Below are positions 1 through 6,772 of a DNA stretch of 64,000 nucleotides, in pieces; the first letter of the stretch is position 1, and every line of letters begins with the position of its first letter. The position numbers and the translations under genes are program-made. This DNA is from Halothermothrix sp. (GTDB lineage Bacteria > Bacillota > Halanaerobiia > DY22613). Under the pieces are notes generated by a model. It ran no database searches and was not told the DNA's origin. It saw only the letters and a program-made list of their open reading frames with translations. Location: positions 50,846 through 114,845 of the forward strand of contig JAENYK010000007.1 in NCBI GenBank assembly GCA_016841825.1, given 5' to 3'.

Positions 1-358
1 TTATCTCCTATCGAATCTAACACCGGAGCCCGATTTACAGCCTCTTCGGTTACCGTTATCGTAATCGTCTCCTGATCTGTTAATTCTCCATCACTGACAC
101 TAAAGGTCATCTGATAACTACCTGCATCTCCAGACCCGGGTGTCCAATCAAAAATCTGGGTCGATTCATCGAAATACTCTGCTAAATCTCCAATTGCACC
201 ATAGGTCAATTCATCTTCATCTGGATCGGTTGCTGTAATTGTAAAGCTTAACTGTTCATCTTCCTGGACTGTTTTATCTCCTATCGAATCTAACACCGGA
301 GCCCGATTTACAGCCTCTTCGGTTACCGTTATCGTAATCGTCTCCTGATCTGTTAATT
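1..358. repeat. Tandem repeat inside the lipoprotein gene, period 273 bp
   Basis: Bases 1-85 recur without visible mismatch at 274-358, giving a period of 273 bases or 91 codons. The rest of the unit is similar but diverged. Each unit encodes one Ig/cadherin-like domain. Near-identity of adjacent units indicates recent unit duplication or recombination, so the copy number left of the window edge may vary. Confidence 0.85.
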
Positions 359-884
359 TACCATCACTAACACTAAAGGTTATCTGATAACTGCCTGAAT
401 TAATAGGTGTCCAACTAAAAGTTCCGGTATTTCTATCAAAACAATCAGCCAATCCATCTTTCGTACTAGTAGCATTGTAAGTCAAAGTATCACCGTCAGC
501 ATCTGTAGCACTTACGGTAAAACTCAAGTTTTCACCCTTATTAATCCTCTTATCCTCTATTGAATTAAGAACTGGTGGTCGATCAAACTTGGCTCCAATC
601 GTCATATTGCTAGTTATTGTCACTTCATTAGGATTTTTATTGTCCTTTACACCACCTGTCCATGCATAGAATTCCCATTCATCTTTTCCGACAGCAGTTA
701 TTTTGACTTTACTTCCTTTATTATATTTTTCCTGATTTGGCGATTTTGTTACACTACCTTCTCCTTCAACTACTTGTAAAGTTAGTTTAAATTTTTTGAC
801 TAAAAGACCACTACAACAGCCAGCTAAGAGTAAACTCATCACTAAAACCAACACAACAGCAAACTTACCTTTGTACCAACTCAT
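1..884 (-). CDS. Repeat-containing surface lipoprotein, 5' part only
   Basis: The gene runs off the left edge, so only the first 294 codons are visible. The ATG at 884 follows a GAGGGGG ribosome-binding site by nine bases. Residues 1-23 are a lipoprotein signal peptide ending in the lipobox LLAGC (lipidated Cys at 23). Residues about 33-95 resemble the divergent InlB B-repeat fold (GSVT...W.GG...ITSNMTIGAKF). From about residue 97 there are tandem Ig/cadherin-like repeats with the signature PVL.SI.DK....E.LSFT..ATD.D.D.LTY, each about 91 residues. The likely role is an outer-surface adhesion or scaffold protein; no enzymatic motif is seen. The neighbouring RiPP genes are separated by about 700 bases and are probably unrelated. 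The family call is firm, the function is inferred. Confidence 0.85.
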   Translation of the reverse strand, partial: MSWYKGKFAVVLVLVMSLLLAGCCSGLLVKKFKLTLQVVEGEGSVTKSPNQEKYNKGSKVKITAVGKDEWEFYAWTGGVKDNKNPNEVTITSNMTIGAKFDRPPVLNSIEDKRINKGENLSFTVSATDADGDTLTYNATSTKDGLADCFDRNTGTFSWTPINSGSYQITFSVSDGKLTDQETITITVTEEAVNRAPVLDSIGDKTVQEDEQLSFTITATDPDEDELTYGAIGDLAEYFDESTQIFDWTPGSGDAGSYQMTFSVSDGELTDQETITITVTEEAVNRAPVLDSIGD

Positions 885-1593
885 ACTTATTGACCCCCTC
901 ATGTAGATTATTACCTGAGCATTTAGCCAGATTTCGAAAAGTCAGAAATATGTCGACTATCGTCCTCCACATTTGAAAAGCACCGAAATATTTCTTCTTT
1001 TCGATATATATCACTTATCACAAACATTAATCGTAAATCAATTGTATTTATTCTTAACAATAATATATTTTCCCTTTATTGAGCAAAAAAAGGAGTCAAT
1101 AATTTTGACATAATTAACCACTTATCTTCATTTTTTACTCAAACCCCTTACAATTGTTTTATAAATCGATAATATCCATAAAGAATTATTATCACGATCC
1201 CAACAAAGTTAACAACTCAAACAGACAAATACTAACATTCCGTTATGAAATTTGCACTGAATGGATAAGAATCATCATCTGAAATGACTAAAACTATTCC
1301 ACTTAATCCTATGCAGTAAACCTTCACCTAAGTACTAAATTTTCCCGAATCCCATTTGTCTTTCTAAATAATTTATGTAATCCTCTTTAGCTATTGAACC
1401 AGACCCTTATATATCTTTGATACTCCCTTAATAATTCTCATATTCTACAATTTTATCAAATATCCTCTCTAAAAAATAAATTAATTTTGATTCTTAACCA
1501 TCATTTTGTAGAAATATGTCTAGCATTCGGCAATAAATAAGCTACTTCACTCTACATTTTAAAAACACAAATCAACATTTTTGTTCAAATTAG
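885..1593. other. Intergenic region without a convincing gene
   Basis: About 700 AT-rich bases with stops in all frames. On the minus strand a 22-codon open stretch near 1340-1410 (ending in ..YLERQMGFGKI) looks like the tail of a protein but has no start or ribosome-binding site; it could be a decayed gene. No promoter matching the sigma-A consensus is clear to me. Confidence 0.4.
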
Positions 1594-1625
1594 AAAATTC
1601 CTCCCGATCTATCAGGAGGAATTTT
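1594..1625 (-). terminator. Intrinsic terminator of the twin-peptide operon
   Basis: A perfect 11-bp inverted repeat, 1594-1604 with 1615-1625 (AAAATTCCTCC and its complement), encloses a 10-base loop just after the stop of the last peptide gene. Read on the minus strand the stem ends in ATTTT. Confidence 0.85.
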
Positions 1626-1632
1626 ACGATAA

Positions 1633-1728
1633 TTAATACACCTCTTCTGGTAAACTGCCTACAAAACCCTGACACGGTTCACTAGGTTGGTCAAAAATAG
1701 GAGCATAATCAACCTTCATTTCAAACAT
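1633..1728 (-). CDS. Putative RiPP precursor peptide 1, 31 residues
   Basis: A 31-codon gene starting at the ATG at 1728, preceded by a strong GAGGAGGTGA ribosome-binding site. A longer 61-residue reading from 1818 exists but would ignore this site. The peptide begins MFEMKVDYAP and ends SLPEEVY, with a single Cys in the core part (SEPCQGF). Its N-terminal F-E-M-K-V-D matches the F-D-M-K-V-D of the peptide encoded just upstream, so the two are paralogues with a conserved leader and divergent core. It is the last gene before a strong terminator and lies downstream of a radical SAM/SPASM maturase. Function as a RiPP substrate is inferred from this layout; I recognise no named family. Confidence 0.75.
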   Translation of the reverse strand: MFEMKVDYAPIFDQPSEPCQGFVGSLPEEVY

Positions 1729-1775
1729 TAACTTCACCTCCTCTGAATATCTAAAATTTAGAACTACTAACAAAA

Positions 1776-1874
1776 TTAATAGGGGTCCTGAGGAAAATGC
1801 CCCATCCGCCCTCCACATTCGTCATATGGAGGTAAATCAGAAATTGCATAACCATCTACCTTCATGTCAAACAC
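1776..1874 (-). CDS. Putative RiPP precursor peptide 2, 32 residues
   Basis: The start is GTG at 1874, seven bases after an AGGAGG site; a nearby ATG at 1878 is out of frame. The peptide begins (M)FDMKVDGYA, has one Cys in YDECGGRMG and ends in Tyr like its neighbour. The F-[DE]-M-K-V-D leader start, the length (31-32) and the single core Cys are shared with precursor 1, 47 bases downstream. It follows the radical SAM gene by about 137 bases on the same strand, in a gap with no terminator that I can see. The two peptides are probably alternative substrates of the same maturase. Pro- and Gly-rich core residues differ between them, as in diversified precursor sets. Confidence 0.72.
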   Translation of the reverse strand: MFDMKVDGYAISDLPPYDECGGRMGHFPQDPY

Positions 1875-2011
1875 TCATACCCCTCCTTTCATCGGATAAT
1901 TTTTATACCCAATATGTAAAAACCACTACCCAAACATGCTTTCCCAACACGTCCAATTTTTAGATTTTCAAAATATTTAACAGAACAGCAGCCTCTAGCA
2001 TTCCACCAGGC

Positions 2012-3310
2012 TTAGACATCTTGCCAATCACCTTTAGCATAGAGCAAAGTATTATGCGCTTTTTCCCGTAAATAATCACAGAAGAGTGGCACATGATGAT
2101 CTAATTTTCCATAGATATTGTAAGCAAGAGCAGGACAAACTCCTCCACATAAGTATCTATATGAACACTCATTACATTTTTCCATCTGATCAAGATTCAA
2201 TGAAATAAACTGCTGACGGACTTCTGATTGTAAATAGGTTGCAAACCAGCCATCTTCAAAAATATTGGTCATCCGAAACTCAGGCTTCATAATAGCTTGA
2301 CATGGCATTACATCACCAGCAGGATTTAATGCTATAACTGAATTACAGGCTCCACATTTTCGATATTTCATATTATAATTAAATGTCTCCAGTAAATCCT
2401 GGTCGATTGCAATCTTACCAACAGCTTCAGGAATTATATCTAATTCCTCTGAACTGATTGGATTAACCAGAGTACGAATTGTTCTAATGCCATACTGTCG
2501 ATTAAGTTTTTGCGAAAAATCATTCATTTGATTCAAATTATGTTTGTTAATAACCGCCCTAACCTGCAGTTTTTGTGGATTTGTTTTGCTATATAATTCT
2601 ATAGCGTTCAATATTTTTTGATAACCATAATTACTTCTTGTAGTCGCTTGCGTATCATAATCCAGACTATCCAGACTTATTACCAGATGATCAATTAGCG
2701 GATCTAACTCAGAAAACTTCTCAGCTAACAGACTACCATTGGTTAGTAGATCCACTTCACAATCATCAGTTTTGATCTCCTGTAAAATCTCAACAATATC
2801 ATCTCTAACTAAAGCTTCACCCCCGGTTATGCAAAATTTCTTAATTCCTACATCTTTCAATCTCCTGATCGCCTGAATCCATTGTTCAGTATCTAGTTCT
2901 CTAATATCTTTATATGCATCTCGCAAATAACAATAACTACATTGGAAATTGCACTTATATGTGAGTAGAAGATAAACCAGGTTGGGTGGCTTATCAATAA
3001 TTTTAAATTTATCAATCTTCTTATTTCTGGATCTAAATAGATCTTCTTTCGTCTTGAAAAATACCTCCATCTTTACCAGACGTTCTATCTGTTTCATAAC
3101 CTCTTCAGTTGTCAGAGTCACTTCAAATTTATCTGCAAATGCAAAAATAATCTTTTCATATTCTATCCATCCCTGGGCAGCTAAAATTTGTTCAACCAAA
3201 AAACTGGCATACTCATCAACCATTACCCTGACATGGTTAGCAGGGCTATAAATAAAATATTTTTCATTATGCGGAACGATTAACATTCCCCGATCATAAC
3301 TCAACTGCAT
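2012..3310 (-). CDS. Radical SAM/SPASM peptide maturase with PqqD-like N-terminal domain
   Basis: A 432-residue radical SAM enzyme. The start is placed at the ATG at 3310, because the in-frame GTG at 3319 lies inside the GAGGTGATC ribosome-binding site. Residues about 1-95 look like a PqqD/RRE-type winged helix that would bind a leader peptide. The SAM [4Fe-4S] motif CNFQCSYC has Cys at 120, 124 and 127, followed by the ITGGEAL motif. The C-terminal SPASM region has KCGACN, VMPCQAI and CNECSYRYLCGGVCPA, enough Cys for two auxiliary clusters. Such enzymes form thioether, C-C or related crosslinks in RiPP precursors. A sigma-A-type promoter lies about 130 bases upstream and the two short peptide genes lie directly downstream. 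Confidence 0.92.
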   Translation of the reverse strand: MQLSYDRGMLIVPHNEKYFIYSPANHVRVMVDEYASFLVEQILAAQGWIEYEKIIFAFADKFEVTLTTEEVMKQIERLVKMEVFFKTKEDLFRSRNKKIDKFKIIDKPPNLVYLLLTYKCNFQCSYCYLRDAYKDIRELDTEQWIQAIRRLKDVGIKKFCITGGEALVRDDIVEILQEIKTDDCEVDLLTNGSLLAEKFSELDPLIDHLVISLDSLDYDTQATTRSNYGYQKILNAIELYSKTNPQKLQVRAVINKHNLNQMNDFSQKLNRQYGIRTIRTLVNPISSEELDIIPEAVGKIAIDQDLLETFNYNMKYRKCGACNSVIALNPAGDVMPCQAIMKPEFRMTNIFEDGWFATYLQSEVRQQFISLNLDQMEKCNECSYRYLCGGVCPALAYNIYGKLDHHVPLFCDYLREKAHNTLLYAKGDWQDV

Positions 3311-3438
3311 TAAGATCACCTCACTATAAATAATAATTCTCGCGTTATAACAACATATTGTGTTGCATCCAGGGATACATTTTTATTATATATTGCATTT
3401 TTGTTTTTTTAATTGTTTTTTGGTATTTTTATACTTTC

Positions 3439-3467
3439 ATTATATAATAAATTTCCTCTACTGTCAA
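3439..3467 (-). promoter_or_regulatory. Consensus sigma-A promoter of the maturase/peptide operon
   Basis: On the minus strand TTGACA (3467-3462) and TATAAT (3444-3439) are separated by exactly 17 bases, a perfect vegetative promoter. It would give a leader of about 120 bases before the radical SAM start. Within that leader the dyad at 3351-3365 (CAACA-TATTG-TGTTG) could be an operator or small hairpin. Confidence 0.8.
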
Positions 3468-3516
3468 AACCTTTCACACAATAGTATCATTAAAGGTAAT
3501 CTCCTAAAAATAAAAA

Positions 3517-3549
3517 ACCTTAAAAGAGGAACTCTATCTCTTTTAAGGT
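3517..3549 (-). terminator. Intrinsic terminator after the methyltransferase gene
   Basis: A 12-bp perfect stem (3517-3528 with 3538-3549) with a 9-base loop is followed on the minus strand by TTTTTATTTTT. It separates the methyltransferase transcript from the promoter of the maturase operon. Confidence 0.9.
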
Positions 3550-3576
3550 CCATATATTTGCTAATCCTTTCTGACT

Positions 3577-4248
3577 TTATGTATTTTGCAAATAAAATAT
3601 TCTATTAACCAGATCATGTGTTGCATATTCAATTTCATCATAGTGGACAATTTTAAAGGTTGGTGAAACAAGATCTACCAGCAAATCATTATGAATATTC
3701 CACAAATACAGTCCTGAACCATCTTGATAAAAATCTGGTGATAGTTCTTCAAAATCCTGATAGTTTTCTATATCGCCCGAAGTAAGGTAAGAATTCAATT
3801 TAATGATCATTTTCCCACCCGGTTTTAAAATTCTATTTATCTCTTTGATAACAATTCTGGTATCATCAGGACATAAATTGTCTAGAATATTGAATAAGAT
3901 GACCCCATCGAATTCGTCATCATCAATATTTTTTAATAAATCAACATCACCACAGATGTATTCACTCTTATCTTGTAACCCATTAACTTCCATTATCTTT
4001 TTCGCAAATTCAATAGCTTTAGCAGATAGGTCTATCCCGGATACCTTAATAACTCCATAATCAAGACATCGACTAAGGACTCTACCCCAACCGCAGCCAA
4101 AATCAAGAACTGAGCTAGATCCAGTACACAACCATTGAACTGCCTTCTCTAGCTTAACGACAGGCAGACTCACTGATGGAATATATGCATTCTGTTGTAC
4201 AAACACTTTGTTCCAATATTCCCTCGTATCAGAATATTTACCATTCAT
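3577..4248 (-). CDS. Class I SAM-dependent methyltransferase
   Basis: 223 residues from the ATG at 4248, seven bases after GGAGAG; upstream in-frame TTG (4284) and ATG (4263) lack a usable site. The protein has SAM-binding motif I VLDFGCGWG at about residues 47-55, the acidic post-I loop GIDLS, motif II region DGVILFN and post-motif LKPGGKMII. The family is the broad Methyltransf_11/25 type and the substrate cannot be read from the sequence. It lies between the MNIO-like oxidase gene and the radical SAM/peptide operon on the same strand, so peptide methylation is possible. However, it ends in its own terminator. Confidence 0.85.
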   Translation of the reverse strand: MNGKYSDTREYWNKVFVQQNAYIPSVSLPVVKLEKAVQWLCTGSSSVLDFGCGWGRVLSRCLDYGVIKVSGIDLSAKAIEFAKKIMEVNGLQDKSEYICGDVDLLKNIDDDEFDGVILFNILDNLCPDDTRIVIKEINRILKPGGKMIIKLNSYLTSGDIENYQDFEELSPDFYQDGSGLYLWNIHNDLLVDLVSPTFKIVHYDEIEYATHDLVNRIFYLQNT

Positions 4249-4289
4249 ATAATATCTCTCCATTCCTCTAGTGAATTCGTTCAACTAAA

Positions 4290-4576
4290 GCTAAACGTCG
4301 GGGCTTCAGATAGAGATTCAACCCCACCTGAAGTAAAACAAGGCAGCTCCCACTTATCGAAGTGGGAGTCATAGAACTTGGATATATCTTTCAAAAATCA
4401 AAATAAACATTCATCCCGTCTTTAGTTGCTACAAAGATATCCACTTCTCCAGTATAACTACAGAGAACTCCCACGGCCACTATTGGTGAGAATCCAGATA
4501 ACAAAATAGTGTTAGGTACAAATGCTCTTCTGAGTCTTTAAACCTAAGTATGAACAGCTTGATTTATGCCGACTTT
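4290..4576. mobile_element. Probable relic of an IS200/IS605-type (TnpB) element end
   Basis: A non-coding stretch of higher GC than its surroundings. It has a perfect 9-bp stem with 4-base loop at 4347-4368 (CTCCCACTT-ATCG-AAGTGGGAG) and a smaller stem pairing 4304-4309 with 4328-4333. The part from about 4460 to 4576 is recognisably related to 23445-23571: both share a CTCCC..GG.C.CTAT..G...AGAAT block, then AAATAGTGTT, GGTACAAA and a terminal CCGACTTT. Subterminal hairpins and conserved non-coding ends are typical of IS605-type elements and their guide RNAs. No intact transposase or TnpB remains. The assignment rests on resemblance only. Confidence 0.45.
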
Positions 4577-4580
4577 TATC

Positions 4581-5402
4581 TCATTGCACAATTTCTCTTA
4601 ACCGAACCAATTGTCTCTCCAAAGTAATCAAATCACTTCGCCAATTAAACAGTTCGCCTGGTCCACCATATTCAAGAGTTACCACATGAGGATTACTTCT
4701 CTCCAAAACCCACTCCAGAGTCTGATAATCTTCATCTTCCATTGCCAGATGTCGATCTCTCATTCCTGTATCTTCAGTCATCATAGTTCCCACTACATGA
4801 ATCTCCATAACCCTCTCTAAAGGCAACTGTGATAAATAATCTTTAACCCCTTCTCCCCGATGCCAGGCAGTAACTTTCGCATGTGCCAGGTCCAGTAATA
4901 GGCCGACATTAGCTTCTTGACAAACTTTATTAATAATCTGAGGAATCGTTACGATCTCTAAAGCTCCACGGCGGCCATAGTATTCAGTATAAGGTACATT
5001 TTCCACCATCAACGGGACTGAGATTTTGCTGGCCCAGATTCTGGTTGCAGTAATTAATCTTTCGATAATCATCTCATCAGCTACCAACTGATTATTCCAA
5101 TCTTCCAATTTTGTATCCAGGTGAAATCCCAAATGTGGTGAACCAAAACTAGTGATAGCAGCATTAATATCTTCCCAATCTATATTCTCTAATGATTTCA
5201 TTCCAGCCCGTTCATAGACAGTTCTGGCCACTCCATGCAGTAGGACTGGCCCAAAACTTCGGGCAAATTCATATCCATTCTCATAAAAAGGATATAACCC
5301 CATTTTGATATAATCTACATTTACTCTCCCTTCTTGTATCAGTGTGACCAACTCCTGCGAATAATTGCATCCCAGATACACTACCTCGCTCTCTTTTAGC
5401 AT
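4581..5402 (-). CDS. DUF692/MNIO-type TIM-barrel protein (multinuclear non-heme iron oxidase-like)
   Basis: 273 residues with an AAGGAGGAG site nine bases before the ATG. Candidate metal ligands occur in the order known for MNIO enzymes such as MbnB and TglH: His56 (LLHGV), His94 (GFHLD), Glu134 (VENVPY), Asp171 and His174 (LDLAHA), His202 (EIHVVG), Asp216/His218 (RDRH) and Glu244 (TLEYGG). MNIO enzymes oxidatively rearrange Cys or cleave bonds in RiPP precursors, usually with a partner protein. Each twin peptide about 3 kb downstream has exactly one Cys, which would suit such chemistry. Assignment to the wider sugar-isomerase/DUF692 barrel fold is solid; the role in this locus is inferred. 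A xylose-isomerase-like barrel is the alternative. Confidence 0.7.
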   Translation of the reverse strand: MLKESEVVYLGCNYSQELVTLIQEGRVNVDYIKMGLYPFYENGYEFARSFGPVLLHGVARTVYERAGMKSLENIDWEDINAAITSFGSPHLGFHLDTKLEDWNNQLVADEMIIERLITATRIWASKISVPLMVENVPYTEYYGRRGALEIVTIPQIINKVCQEANVGLLLDLAHAKVTAWHRGEGVKDYLSQLPLERVMEIHVVGTMMTEDTGMRDRHLAMEDEDYQTLEWVLERSNPHVVTLEYGGPGELFNWRSDLITLERQLVRLREIVQ

Positions 5403-5462
5403 AAAAGTAAACTCCTCCTTACTGATTACTATACTAATAAGCCCCTAAATCTAAACTGAAAA

Positions 5463-5488
5463 AAGCTGTCGGCTAACCCCAACAGCTT
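5463..5488 (-). terminator. Intrinsic terminator after the TPR gene
   Basis: AAGCTGT at 5463-5469 pairs with ACAGCTT at 5482-5488; on the minus strand the stem is followed by a T-run (TTTTTT). Confidence 0.75.
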
Positions 5489-5493
5489 CCCAA

Positions 5494-6099
5494 TTACATC
5501 ATCAATCCAGCAGCTAATTTACCTGCTCTCCCAAGATGCCACATAGCTTTAAACATATTCCCTTGCTTATAATAAATCATCCCCAGAACCAGATGACTAA
5601 ATTGATTCTCTTTAATATTTCTGGCCTGCTGAATTATCTTAAAAGCTTCATCATATTCATCTAAAGATCCATGAACCAGGGCCAGAAAATTATAAGCCAT
5701 AATATCTTCAGAATTGAGCTCGATAATCTTTTCGAAGAATACCTTAGATCGACTGTACTGATACCCAATATAATAAGCAAATGCCAGATAATTCAATGTC
5801 ATTAAATCATCCTGATTGACAAGATAACAGTGTTCATATTTGTTGATAAATTCCCAGGTCTGCTGACCGCCTTCTTGCTGCTGAAGAATCTCCAATTCAT
5901 CCATAGTCTTCTCCAGATTGCCCAAATTAGCATAAGCCACAGCCAGTTTAAATCTGGTCTCTACATCTCCAGAACTTTCCGCAAGAACACTCTCAGATTC
6001 TTGAATAACCTTTTTCCACTGGTCTTCAGCCACACTTTTCACATTCCCAGCCATCAGGATGACAACTGCCAAAATTATTATAATCGTCTTAACCTTCAT
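5494..6099 (-). CDS. Exported TPR-repeat protein
   Basis: 201 residues. Residues 1-24 form a signal peptide or membrane anchor (MKVKTIIIILAVVILMAG). The rest is helical with tetratricopeptide-like repeats, clearest in LAYYIGYQYSRSKVFFEKIIELNSE-type spacing (about 105-130), MAYNFLALVHGSLDEYDEA and FSHLVLGMIYYKQGNMFKAM. TPR proteins mediate protein-protein contacts; the partner is unknown. The gene has its own ribosome-binding site (AAGGAGATGA) and terminator and is probably transcribed alone. Thirty-odd bases upstream lies the 13-base motif GAATAATATAGTA, which is also found upstream of the acetyltransferase gene at 15.9 kb. Confidence 0.75.
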   Translation of the reverse strand: MKVKTIIIILAVVILMAGNVKSVAEDQWKKVIQESESVLAESSGDVETRFKLAVAYANLGNLEKTMDELEILQQQEGGQQTWEFINKYEHCYLVNQDDLMTLNYLAFAYYIGYQYSRSKVFFEKIIELNSEDIMAYNFLALVHGSLDEYDEAFKIIQQARNIKENQFSHLVLGMIYYKQGNMFKAMWHLGRAGKLAAGLMM

Positions 6100-6334
6100 C
6101 TCAAGTCATCTCCTTACCATAGGTCTGGTCTTACTATATTATTCGCCTAATACAATAAAACTCCTTCATACAAAAGATTCCCATAATTACAGCTGCATTG
6201 ACAGCAAACTGTTAATGCCCAGGTTCACTGATTCCAGAAAGGAATTTTTCACTGAAGTAAATCCTTCTCAGTCATTTATACTCTCACTGATAGCGAGTGA
6301 AAGATTTCTCTTAATACGTCATTAAAGTGCAAAA

Positions 6335-6363
6335 AACCTGCTAATCATCCAAAATAGCAGGTT
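6335..6363 (-). terminator. Intrinsic terminator after the TSCPD gene
   Basis: AACCTGCTA (6335-6343) pairs with TAGCAGGTT (6355-6363), followed on the minus strand by TTTTTT. Confidence 0.88.
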
Positions 6364-6375
6364 ATCATCTAATAT

Positions 6376-6636
6376 TTAAGCACTGACATTTTTATTTTTA
6401 GCTGCTTCTAACGCCCTGGCGAACTGGTCTGGGCAAGAAGTACCATTTTGGCATTGCACACCTTTAAGTTTGATGATTAAATCATCAATCTGTTGACCTT
6501 GAATCAGATTGGCTAAACCTATAGCATTACCAGGGCAGCCTCCGACAAAATCGACTTGTTTCACCACATCTCCATCAATATAAAATTCTATTAATCTTGA
6601 ACAAGTTCCTACAGTTTGATAAGTAAATTTTTGCAT
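6376..6636 (-). CDS. TSCPD-domain protein (TIGR03905 family)
   Basis: An 86-residue protein matching the small TSCPD-domain family seen in anaerobic Firmicutes. Visible hallmarks are the N-terminal VGTCS, the central VDFVGGCPGNAIGL and the C-terminal GTSCPDQFARAL. In larger proteins the TSCPD domain forms the zinc-binding C-terminal part of B12-dependent ribonucleotide reductase; the role of the stand-alone form is not established. The conserved Cys residues suggest metal binding. It is monocistronic, with its own terminator. Confidence 0.9.
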   Translation of the reverse strand: MQKFTYQTVGTCSRLIEFYIDGDVVKQVDFVGGCPGNAIGLANLIQGQQIDDLIIKLKGVQCQNGTSCPDQFARALEAAKNKNVSA

Positions 6637-6727
6637 CTTTAACTACCTCCAAAATCCATTAATCAAGTCAACTTTAATTGTACACCAGATAAGAGAAGAT
6701 TGTCAAGAAACACAGACTAGTTTTCCC

Positions 6728-6756
6728 AAAAAAAAGACCCTCCTGATAGGAGAGCC
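6728..6756 (-). terminator. Intrinsic terminator after the atoE-like gene
   Basis: On the minus strand GGCTCTCCT and AGGAGGGTC pair (two G-U pairs) around a 3-base loop and are followed by eight T residues. Confidence 0.85.
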
Positions 6757-6772
6757 TATACTAGAATCCATT

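Noticed and set aside
1633-1818. A 61-residue reading of the first peptide gene
   Set aside because: Its first 30 codons overlap the second peptide gene and the strong GAGGAGGTGA site; the real start is the ATG at 1728.
3360-3608. An 82-codon plus-strand frame rich in Phe and Tyr
   Set aside because: It lies antisense to the promoter and leader of the maturase operon and is an effect of AT-rich sequence.
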